DNA of 6,358 bases from Wenzhouxiangella sp. (GTDB lineage: Bacteria > Pseudomonadota > Gammaproteobacteria > Xanthomonadales > Wenzhouxiangellaceae): the NCBI GenBank assembly GCA_007127425.1, contig SKZJ01000282.1, positions 1 through 6,358 of the forward strand. The letters are read 5' to 3'. A program made the translations under genes and the position numbers. Shown here piece by piece: positions 1 through 5,201 of this stretch. The notes under the pieces are model-generated. The model was not told the origin of the DNA. It saw nothing but the letters and a program-made list of their open reading frames with translations, and did not search any database. The stretch's first letter is position 1; the number at the start of each line of letters is the position of its first letter.

Positions 1-124
1 AAAGCCGCATCTCGCGCGTTGCGATCCTCAGCCGTAGCTACGGCTACTGTCGCTCGGCTCGCACCACACGATCTGCGGCTTTTGCGGCAGAAACGCGCTC
101 CGTGCAGAGTTATTCAGAGGTTCC
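1..124. mobile_element. Right half of a palindromic MITE-like or IS-end element, truncated by the window edge
   Basis: This gene-free stretch is highly symmetrical. AAAGCCGCA at 1-9 is the exact reverse complement of TGCGGCTTT at 74-82. TGCGA at 20-24 pairs with TCGCA at 59-63. A perfect 16-bp palindrome, AGCCGTAGCTACGGCT, sits at 30-45. From 83 to 124 the sequence continues as an unpaired arm ending in GTTATTCAGAGGTTCC, whose partner would lie left of the window. The end abuts CTAG at 125-128, which fits the YTAR-type 4-bp target duplication known for IS5-group elements. No transposase is visible, so a non-autonomous element is inferred. A large terminator-like intergenic structure is the alternative. 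The exact outer boundary is a guess without the left arm. Confidence 0.45.
30..45. repeat. Perfect 16-bp palindrome
   Basis: AGCCGTAGCTACGGCT reads identically on both strands with no spacer. It is the centre of the nested inverted repeats at 1-82. It could extrude as a cruciform, act as a protein-binding site, or be the core of the proposed mobile element. Confidence 0.7.
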
Positions 125-337
125 CTAGTCGATTTCCTCCTCGATATCATCAAGCGCCTCTTCGGTATCGTCGCCGAGCTCCTCAAGAGCTTCCCCTGCC
201 TCTTCAACAGCCTCGTCAATCTCCTGCCCAGCCTCTTCCGCCGGACCGGGCTCCTGGCAACCGGCCAGCAACAGGCCGACGGCAAAGAGGGTGGCCAGCA
301 GGATCGACCAGTGATTACTCCTTGTCCTTGTCTTCAT
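125..337 (-). CDS. Small acidic lipoprotein, entericidin-like in style
   Basis: The 70-residue product begins with a basic n-region (MKTRTRSNHW) and a hydrophobic stretch ending in the lipobox LLAGC, so Cys27 should be lipidated. Gln follows the Cys, which under the Lol +2 rule suggests the outer membrane. The mature part is only 44 residues, almost all Glu, Asp, Ala, Gly and Leu, in a helical pattern such as EEAGEALEELGDD. Entericidins are short stress lipoproteins with a similar AG-x-x-I-x-x-AGEA(I/L)E pattern, but this resemblance is weak. The ATG at 337 was preferred over one 57 bp upstream because GGAGGG lies 8 nt before it and the signal peptide starts there. The start overlaps the end of the CsbD-like gene by 23 bp, so the two are probably co-transcribed and translationally coupled. 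The TAG stop lies at the edge of the proposed mobile element. Confidence 0.8.
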   Translation of the reverse strand: MKTRTRSNHWSILLATLFAVGLLLAGCQEPGPAEEAGQEIDEAVEEAGEALEELGDDTEEALDDIEEEID

Positions 338-536
338 CTTCAAAGCCCTCCATGATTTCATTGAACTTGGCGGCAACGGACTCGCGACTGTCACCGTACT
401 TCTGTTGTACGCGGGCCATCAGTTTTTCAACGTTGCCTTCAGCCTGGCGAACCTCGTCATCAGTGAGCTCGCCCCACTGCTTCTTGACCCGGGCAGTGAA
501 CTCGTCCCACCGCCCCTTTATCTGTTCCTTGTTCAT
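315..536 (-). CDS. CsbD-like stress protein
   Basis: This 73-residue, highly charged soluble protein has the CsbD-type N-terminus MNKEQIKGRWDEF. The family pattern continues through VKKQWGELTDDE and AEGNVEKLMARVQQKYGDS, and the tail is acidic (EGFEDEDKDKE). CsbD-like proteins are small, mostly helical, and accumulate in general stress, for example under SigB in Bacillus; their molecular function is unknown. The ATG at 536 matches the family start. A GTG three codons upstream (545) is only 3 nt from the GGAGG at 549-553, while the ATG is 12 nt from it, so the start is not fully settled. It is first in a two-gene minus-strand unit with the acidic lipoprotein and is divergent from the DUF1328 gene. 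Confidence 0.87.
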   Translation of the reverse strand: MNKEQIKGRWDEFTARVKKQWGELTDDEVRQAEGNVEKLMARVQQKYGDSRESVAAKFNEIMEGFEDEDKDKE

Positions 537-690
537 TGCGAACACTTGCCTCCGCAGTCTTCATACTCCAAAACCATCACCATACACACAGGGACCAACA
601 TTCGGCCTTAACCCATGTTAAAGAACCTTCCCGATCAATAACGGTATCGTCAACACTCCCGAAGCCAAGAAAAAGACAGGAGCATATGCC
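537..690. promoter_or_regulatory. Divergent intergenic region between the csbD-like and DUF1328 genes
   Basis: This 154-bp region must hold promoters for both divergent genes. It is less GC-rich than its surroundings. No clear sigma-70 -35/-10 pair was found on either strand. A loose inverted repeat, CGAT-N10-ATCG, lies at 632-649 and could be an operator. Neither a Crp (TGTGA-N6-TCACA) nor an Fnr (TTGAT-N4-ATCAA) consensus site is present. Confidence 0.4.
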
Positions 691-855
691 ATGCTTTCAT
701 GGGCACTAGCTTTTCTCATCATCGCTCTTATTGCCGGAGCACTCGGACTGTCGGGCATCGCCGGCGCTGCGACGAATATTGCCTGGATCCTTTTCGTGGT
801 CGGCCTGGTCCTGGCTCTCATCTTCTTGATCACCGGACGCCGACCACCGGTCTGA
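691..855 (+). CDS. UPF0391/DUF1328 small membrane protein (YtjA-like)
   Basis: This gene encodes 54 residues beginning [19 protein letters not shown] and ending in GRRPPV. Two hydrophobic segments (about residues 3-26 and 29-48) are joined by a short turn, and the tail is basic, so the inner-membrane topology probably has the C-terminus inside. The length, the [16 protein letters not shown] start, the SGIAGAA turn and the terminal GRR match the DUF1328 family, which includes E. coli YtjA. The family has no established function, but it is often found among stress genes. AGGAG at 678-682 lies 8 nt before the ATG. An ATG at 686 is out of frame and is not used. The TGA stop directly abuts the stop codon of the convergent regulator gene. 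Confidence 0.88.
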   Translation: MLSWALAFLIIALIAGALGLSGIAGAATNIAWILFVVGLVLALIFLITGRRPPV

Positions 856-1608
856 TCACATCGTCATACCCTGCCGGTCCGGCGGCAAATCGCCGCCGGG
901 CCAATTGATCAGTGGCTCAAGGTAGGCCCGATTGAAGCCGCAGAACTCGATCAGCCCATCCATATCCAGGATCTCGACCCGCCCCGCCGACACGCACATC
1001 AACCCGTCCTCCCTCAACTGCGACAGGGTTCGACTGACGTGTACCGAGGACAGGCCGAGCGCATCGCCGACCAGGTCCTGGCGAAGTGGAAATTCGAAGC
1101 TCAGGCTTGTTGTCCCGAGCCGGGACTTGATCTCGAGCACGAAGTGCGCGAGCCGCTCCGCCGCCGGACGCCGCCCGACACTGATGATGCGCTCGGTCAG
1201 CATCGACTGCTCGCGCGTCTGCAATAGGAACAGCAGTTCCGCCAGTCGCGCGGACTGCTGGAACAGTGTCACAAGGTACTGGCGCGGAAAGGGACAGACC
1301 TCCACCTCGGTCAATGCCACCAGGGCCGACTGAGTACGTGGAAAGCCGAGCTCTCTCAGCCCCATGATCTGGCCGGGGAGAAACACCTCAAGCACCTGCC
1401 GCTCACCGCCTGGCAACAGGCACATGGAACAGGCCCAGCCGCGTGTGAGGGTATGAAACTCCCGCACCGGTGCGCCGTGTTCCCACAGTACCTTGCCTTC
1501 CTCGTGACTGCGCGGGTCACGCTCCAGGGCTTCGAGCAGCCCGATTTCGTCCGGACTCAGATCGATGATCCGGTCAAACTGACTGATGATGCAGCTATGA
1601 GTGTTCAC
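856..1608 (-). CDS. Crp/Fnr family transcriptional regulator
   Basis: The 250-residue product has the usual two-domain layout. An N-terminal cyclic-nucleotide-binding-type beta-roll (about residues 35-110) includes GWACSMCLLPGGERQVLEVF and FLPGQIMGL. A long dimerisation helix follows (about 112-145). The C-terminal winged helix-turn-helix (about 174-204) contains LRQDLVGDALGLSSVHVSRT. The signature SVGRRPAAERLAHFVLE before the HTH is typical of proteobacterial Crp/Fnr subgroups. Fnr's N-terminal cysteine cluster is absent (only Cys6), so an oxygen-sensing Fe-S cluster is unlikely; the ligand is unknown. The GTG at 1608 is preferred because GGGGAG lies 6 nt upstream and the encoded N-terminus is family-like. 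The frame stays open to an ATG at 1764, but those 52 residues look non-coding and cover a likely promoter. The neighbouring csbD-like, lipoprotein and DUF1328 genes are plausible targets (inference). Confidence 0.9.
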   Translation of the reverse strand: MNTHSCIISQFDRIIDLSPDEIGLLEALERDPRSHEEGKVLWEHGAPVREFHTLTRGWACSMCLLPGGERQVLEVFLPGQIMGLRELGFPRTQSALVALTEVEVCPFPRQYLVTLFQQSARLAELLFLLQTREQSMLTERIISVGRRPAAERLAHFVLEIKSRLGTTSLSFEFPLRQDLVGDALGLSSVHVSRTLSQLREDGLMCVSAGRVEILDMDGLIEFCGFNRAYLEPLINWPGGDLPPDRQGMTM

Positions 1609-1635
1609 CAAACGCTCCCCGTACTCGACCGCATG

Positions 1636-1641
1636 ATCATA
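1636..1641 (-). promoter_or_regulatory. Possible -10 box of the Crp/Fnr gene
   Basis: On the minus strand this reads TATGAT, five of six matches to the sigma-70 -10 consensus. It would start transcription about 20 nt before the GTG at 1608. No good -35 box is seen at 16-18 bp, so an activator or a weak promoter is likely. Confidence 0.35.
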
Positions 1642-1820
1642 GTGCCAAACAGCTCCGGGAACCATCGCCTGGTGCGACCTCGGCCCCGGCATCGTCGCCA
1701 CGGGACGACCTGCTACGCAGAGCGCCCCCGTGTACCATTTTCGCGGCCGCGAGGTATCCATCACGCCCCGAACGGACCAGGATGTGACCGCCGACGGTGA
1801 ATTCCCGACCGAGACCCCGG

Positions 1821-1826
1821 TAGAAT
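1821..1826 (+). promoter_or_regulatory. Possible -10 box upstream of the 144-residue protein gene
   Basis: TAGAAT matches five of six positions of the -10 consensus and lies about 50 bp before the ATG at 1877. The matching -35 region (TGAATT, about 1798-1803) is poor. The rest of 1609-1876 holds no gene that can be supported. Confidence 0.3.
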
Positions 1827-1876
1827 GCAGCGTCGACTCCCGATGCCTTCAGGTCTTCACCCCGGAGTAGAAGCCG

Positions 1877-2311
1877 ATGTCACTAATCACCTCGACCGAA
1901 AACGCCGCCCTGCTCGATGCCGGCCGCCTGGCCACGGAACTGGCACAGCGCTATCGTTACAGCATCGATCACCTGATCGAACCCGAATCACTCTGTCGCC
2001 TGCTCGGCCGGCGCAGCGACGAGCTCGAAGCCCTGGCCGAGACCCTGGCCGACATCGCACGAAACGCCGGACTGCTGCCACGCGAGCCCGACCTGGAAAT
2101 GAGTGAGTTGCGCACACTGGCCGACCAGTTCAGTTCCTGGCTGGACGACAACACCTGCAGCAAGCTGCTCGAGCGCCTGGCCGAAAGCGAACGCGAGCTT
2201 CTGGACGAACTGGCGACGGCCCGCGACAATGCGAAATCCGAGCGAAACCGTGTACTGCACCAGGCGCGCGAGGACACCCAGAATTTTCTCGACCGGCTGG
2301 CAGAGCGCTGA
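1877..2311 (+). CDS. Hypothetical helical protein, 144 residues
   Basis: I do not recognise this family with confidence. The product starts MSLITSTENAALLDAGRLA and has no signal peptide or membrane segment, so it should be cytosolic. It is rich in Leu, Glu, Arg and Ala and looks wholly helical: one helix around RRSDELEALAETLADIARN (residues 36-55), a PREPDLEMSE turn, another around residues 70-83, and a long charged C-terminal helix (about 90-144) of coiled-coil type. The first half has a spacing that recalls ferritin-like four-helix bundles of the PA2169/DUF2383 type, but this is only an impression. GGAG lies 9 nt before the ATG. The gene has its own upstream spacer and is followed, 110 bp on, by the transporter gene, which has a separate promoter candidate. 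Confidence 0.75.
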   Translation: MSLITSTENAALLDAGRLATELAQRYRYSIDHLIEPESLCRLLGRRSDELEALAETLADIARNAGLLPREPDLEMSELRTLADQFSSWLDDNTCSKLLERLAESERELLDELATARDNAKSERNRVLHQAREDTQNFLDRLAER

Positions 2312-2341
2312 CTCGTCCCGTGAAGCCGGATCGAGACTGGA

Positions 2342-2370
2342 TTGACCGTTTCCCCGGGGTCCATTAGAGT
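2342..2370 (+). promoter_or_regulatory. Sigma-70-like promoter for the MFS gene
   Basis: TTGACC at 2342-2347 (5/6 to the -35 consensus) is followed after exactly 17 bp by TAGAGT at 2365-2370 (4/6 to the -10). Transcription would start near 2377, giving a leader of about 45 nt before the ATG at 2422. The location in the 110-bp gap supports independent transcription of the transporter. Confidence 0.5.
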
Positions 2371-2421
2371 TTCCGGCGCAGCCCGGTCGCTGCCGCCCAG
2401 ACAACCACAACGAGAATAAAC

Positions 2422-3816
2422 ATGAACCAGACTGCCGATCGCCTCGAGCCGTTGCCGCCACCCCCACCGCTGTATCGCTGGGCCGTGCTGGTCCTCATCA
2501 GCCTGGCGATGTTCGGCAACTACTACGTCTACGACTCGCTCGGCCCGGTCATCGACCTGATGCGCGAGCAGCTGGATTTCTCCTACAGCCAGGTCGGGCA
2601 ACTGGTCTCGATCTACAACATCGCTGCACTGCTCGTGCTGCTCGCCGGCGGCTACGTGATCGACCGCTTCGGTTCCAAGGTGGCCATCACGGTGTTCGGA
2701 CTGGTCTGCGTACTGGGGGCGGCGATGATCGCCGCCACGCCACATTTCGAAATGATGCTGGCCGGCCGTTTCGTACTCGGCCTTGGCGCCGAACCAATGA
2801 TCGTGGCGGCCATCACCGCGCTGGCGAAGTGGTTCAAGGGCAAGGAACTGAGCCTTGCCTTCGGCCTCAACCTGTCGATTTCGCGCCTGGGCTCGGCCTC
2901 GGCCGACTGGTCGACCTCGTTTGCCGCGCCGTTGTACGTCAACTGGCAGGACCCCCTGTGGCTGGCCACGGCCATTGGCGGCCTGGCCGTCACCGCGGCC
3001 CTCCTCTACTGGATGATGGAGCAACGCGCCGAGAACCGTTACACGCTGGGCCCGGCCGAGGAAACCGAGAAGCTCAGCATCAAGGAGCTCTACACGTTCG
3101 GCCGCTCTTACTGGTACGTGGTCGCCCTGTGCGTGGTGTTCTACTCGACCATCTTCCCGTTCCGCACCTTCGCGATCGACTATTTCCAGCAGGCCCACGG
3201 CATGACCCGTGACGCCGCCGGACTGCTTTCCAGCCTGCTGCCCATGGCCGCCATTATCGCCACGCCGATTTTCGGGCTGATGGTCGACAAGGTCGGCAAG
3301 CGCTCGATGTTCATGGTGGTGGGCTCCCTGGCCATGCTGCCGCTGTTCCTGGCCGTGACCTACCTGCCGCCCGGACCGGAGGTGCGACTGGTCATTCCGT
3401 TCATCGGCTCGGGCCAGGTGCCGCTGACCCTGCTGATCGTGATGACCCTGCTCGGTGGCGTGTTTTCTCTGATTCCGGCAGTGATGTGGCCGTCGGTGGC
3501 CTATATCGTCGACGAACGCCGGCTGGGTTCGGCCTATGCGCTGATGACGCTGTGTCAGCAACTGGGCTGGGCCGTGGTACCGGTGGTCATCGGCTGGCTC
3601 AATGACTGGTTCGATGCCTCGCCGGACAACCCCGGCGGTTACGGGGCCGGCATGTGGCTCTACACCGCCCTGGTCGCCATCGGCCTGTTCTTCGCCTGGC
3701 TGCTCTTCCGCGTCGAACGCGGGCCGAACGCCCACGGTCTGGAAACCATCACGGCCCATGCCGACAGCGCCCGTGGAGATCCCGAGCAGGAAGAGCATGC
3801 CCAGACGCGCATCTGA
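2422..3816 (+). CDS. Major facilitator superfamily transporter, MFSD1-like
   Basis: This is a 464-residue inner-membrane protein of about 12 predicted TM helices, a normal MFS length. Loop 2-3 has the MFS motif A variant GGYVIDRFGSK (residues 76-86), and the second half has its echo, MVDKVGKR (287-294). The region GRFVLGLGAE (115-124), WFKGKELSLAFGLNLSISRLGS (137-158) and ERRLGSAYALMTLCQQLGW (365-383) matches, from memory, the conserved pattern of the MFSD1 family, whose animal members are lysosomal and move dipeptides. The substrate here is unknown; small peptides are one possibility. Residues 12-16 are five consecutive prolines just before TM1. The C-terminal ~30 residues are charged and probably cytosolic. 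The ribosome-binding site is weak (GAG in an A-rich context). It is convergent with the substrate-binding protein gene, so the two need not share a function. Confidence 0.9.
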   Translation: MNQTADRLEPLPPPPPLYRWAVLVLISLAMFGNYYVYDSLGPVIDLMREQLDFSYSQVGQLVSIYNIAALLVLLAGGYVIDRFGSKVAITVFGLVCVLGAAMIAATPHFEMMLAGRFVLGLGAEPMIVAAITALAKWFKGKELSLAFGLNLSISRLGSASADWSTSFAAPLYVNWQDPLWLATAIGGLAVTAALLYWMMEQRAENRYTLGPAEETEKLSIKELYTFGRSYWYVVALCVVFYSTIFPFRTFAIDYFQQAHGMTRDAAGLLSSLLPMAAIIATPIFGLMVDKVGKRSMFMVVGSLAMLPLFLAVTYLPPGPEVRLVIPFIGSGQVPLTLLIVMTLLGGVFSLIPAVMWPSVAYIVDERRLGSAYALMTLCQQLGWAVVPVVIGWLNDWFDASPDNPGGYGAGMWLYTALVAIGLFFAWLLFRVERGPNAHGLETITAHADSARGDPEQEEHAQTRI

Positions 3817-3848
3817 ATGCGCGGTCTTCCCGGCATGTCCTTTGCTTT
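3796..3848 (+). terminator. Nested hairpin at the end of the MFS gene, possible terminator
   Basis: CGCGCAT (3806-3812) pairs perfectly with ATGCGCG (3817-3823) around the loop CTGA, which holds the stop codon. An outer stem is formed by CATGCC (3796-3801) and GGCATG (3832-3837). TCCTTTGCTTT follows, only a weak T tract, so the structure may pause or stabilise RNA rather than terminate efficiently. Confidence 0.45.
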
Positions 3849-3849
3849 A

Positions 3850-3880
3850 GTCACGGCCATAGCGCCGGGCCGTCAGTGAC
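3850..3880 (-). terminator. Hairpin at the end of the substrate-binding protein gene
   Basis: ACGGCC (3853-3858) pairs with GGCCGT (3868-3873), and GTCAC/GTGAC flanks (3850-3854 and 3876-3880) can extend an alternative stem. It overlaps the gene's TGA stop. No T run follows on the minus strand, so intrinsic termination is doubtful. Confidence 0.25.
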
Positions 3881-5084
3881 TCGAAGCCTCCGAGACCGTT
3901 TCCTGCTCGAGAACCGCCTGGGTTTCCCACACCCCGCCGCTGACACGGGTAATCCAGGTATCTCCCAGTAGGATGTGATCGTCAGGACCCATGCGCACAT
4001 GCACGCCGGAAACCGGGTCGATGTAGTCCAGCGATTCCAGCGCCTTGACCAGGCTGTCGACCGTCAGCTCCCGGCCGACGCTCTCCAGCGCCCGCACCAG
4101 GGCATAAGCCACGCTGTAGCCCAGTTGCGCCATGGCGTCCGGATCGTTTCCGTAAGCGGCCCGATACGCCTCGATGAAGGCGGCCGACTCAGGCTCGTCG
4201 CGCAAGGTCTGGATGTCCGGCCCGGCCGAAGCCGCCCACATGCCCTCGGTGGCCCCGCCAGGGGCTCCGGACACGGCGGAGTGAAAGGCCGCAGTCGAGG
4301 CCAGCAGCTCGACCCCATCCCAATTCATGTCACGCACGCCCGACGCCACGGCAACGGTGGCGCGCACCGCCAGGCCCAATACCAGCAGCTCGCAGTTGTT
4401 CGAGCGCTTGCGTGACAAGGTGCCCGAAAAACCGCTCTCATCGGGCCGGTGCGAGGTGGCTGAAATCAGCGTCAGGCCCTCAACATCGGCGGCTGCATCG
4501 CGGGCGGCCTGGTGAATTTCCTCGCCGAAATCCGACGGGATGTACATCACGCACAACCGCTCGAACCCCTTTTGCTCGACCAGCCATTCGATGGCATTGC
4601 GCACGTTGTGATAATAGGACGCGCTGACACTGAAACGACGCGAGAAGTCACCCGTCTCAAGCATGGGCCGGGCCGGGGTGAGCGGAAACAGACTGGGCAC
4701 ATCATGACGGTCCATGATCGGAAACGCGGCCAGGTTGTGCGGCGTACCCAGGGTCATCAGCTTGCCGAAGATCTCGTCGCGCGTGACCAGTTTGTTGGCC
4801 GCCTGCGTGGCACGTGGCACCTGGTAACCGTGATCCTCGACGATGTAGCGGATCTTTCGGCCATGCACCCCACCGGCCTCGTTGACCTCGTCGAAATGCA
4901 GGTTGGCGCCATTGAGCGCCGGGTTCGACACGGCGGCAAACACACCGGACAGGTCATGGGCCCCGCCCAGGCGAATCTCGCTGTCGGTCACGCCACGCAC
5001 AGTCGAAGCATCGTCGCCTGGCTCGCCGCAGCCCACCAGGCCCAGCACCAGCAGGGTTAGTAACAGCATTGGCGATGGCTTCAT
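3873..5084 (-). CDS. LivK-type ABC transporter substrate-binding lipoprotein
   Basis: The 403-residue product begins with a lipoprotein signal, MKPSPMLLLTLLVLGLVGC, so Cys19 is the expected mature N-terminus; Gly follows it. The mature part is a type I periplasmic-binding fold of the branched-chain amino acid (Peripla_BP_6) family. It has the N-terminal IRLGGAHDLSGVFAAVSNP strand and loop, LNGANLHFDEVNEAGGVHGRK, the EDHGYQ segment, a PSLFPLTPA hinge region, VMYIPSDFGEE, and a C-terminal lobe with AYRAAYGNDPDAMAQLGYSVAYAL. Such proteins capture amino acids, amides, urea or aromatic and other acids for LivHMGF-type transporters; the ligand cannot be read here. AGGAG lies 6 nt before the ATG. 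It is downstream of the acyl-CoA ligase gene, same strand, 117 bp apart, with two REP-like hairpins between. The transporter's membrane and ATPase genes are not in the window. Confidence 0.9.
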   Translation of the reverse strand: MKPSPMLLLTLLVLGLVGCGEPGDDASTVRGVTDSEIRLGGAHDLSGVFAAVSNPALNGANLHFDEVNEAGGVHGRKIRYIVEDHGYQVPRATQAANKLVTRDEIFGKLMTLGTPHNLAAFPIMDRHDVPSLFPLTPARPMLETGDFSRRFSVSASYYHNVRNAIEWLVEQKGFERLCVMYIPSDFGEEIHQAARDAAADVEGLTLISATSHRPDESGFSGTLSRKRSNNCELLVLGLAVRATVAVASGVRDMNWDGVELLASTAAFHSAVSGAPGGATEGMWAASAGPDIQTLRDEPESAAFIEAYRAAYGNDPDAMAQLGYSVAYALVRALESVGRELTVDSLVKALESLDYIDPVSGVHVRMGPDDHILLGDTWITRVSGGVWETQAVLEQETVSEASSH

Positions 5085-5105
5085 TGCTTACTCCTATCGA
5101 TATGT

Positions 5106-5135
5106 CGTCCGTCGGGGACGTTGCCCCGACCTACA
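5106..5135 (-). repeat. REP-like hairpin element, copy 1
   Basis: Read on the minus strand this 30-bp unit is TGTAG, then GTCGGGG, a 6-nt loop (CAACGT), CCCCGAC, then GGACG. The GTAG foot plus perfect 7-bp stem is the layout of RAYT-associated REP elements. It is oriented opposite to copy 2, with the GTAG ends facing each other. Confidence 0.7.
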
Positions 5136-5166
5136 ATCCAATCGTAGCGCTCGATTTTGCCACGAA

Positions 5167-5196
5167 TGTAGGTCGGCCTTGCATGGCCGACGGTCG
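5167..5196 (+). repeat. REP-like hairpin element, copy 2
   Basis: Read on the plus strand: TGTAG, GTCGGCC, a 6-nt loop (TTGCAT), GGCCGAC, then GGTCG. It has the same length and geometry as copy 1, with paired changes in both stem arms (GG/CC swapped for CC/GG). It starts 5 nt past the stop codon of the acyl-CoA ligase gene. With copy 1 and the 31-bp spacer it forms a BIME/REPIN-like pair in the leader of the downstream gene. Confidence 0.7.
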
Positions 5197-5201
5197 ACTT
5201 T

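Noticed and set aside
19..621. A 200-codon plus-strand open frame across the left end
   Set aside because: It is Arg/Pro/Ser-rich, crosses the palindromic element and runs antisense to the CsbD-like and lipoprotein genes.
632..649. CGAT-N10-ATCG as a regulator binding site
   Set aside because: The half-sites are only 4 bp and match neither Crp nor Fnr consensus. It is noted only as a loose candidate within the intergenic feature.
618..833. A 71-codon minus-strand frame over the DUF1328 gene
   Set aside because: It has no homology I recognise, and the plus-strand DUF1328 gene explains the region.
1615..1660. A sigma-54 promoter (TGGCAC upstream of the Crp/Fnr gene)
   Set aside because: The GG-to-GC spacing is 12 nt rather than the required 10, and the -12 element is poor.
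1969..3798. A 609-codon minus-strand open frame antisense to the transporter and the 144-residue protein
   Set aside because: Its product is a low-complexity mix rich in His, Gln, Arg, Gly and Asp with no domain, typical of antisense frames in GC-rich genes. The plus strand has a clear MFS protein.
4512..5060. A 182-codon plus-strand open frame opposite the substrate-binding protein
   Set aside because: It has no recognisable domain, and the opposite strand encodes a well-conserved binding protein with an RBS and signal peptide.
5106..5196. CRISPR repeats
   Set aside because: There are only two units, in inverted orientation, and no array of spacers.
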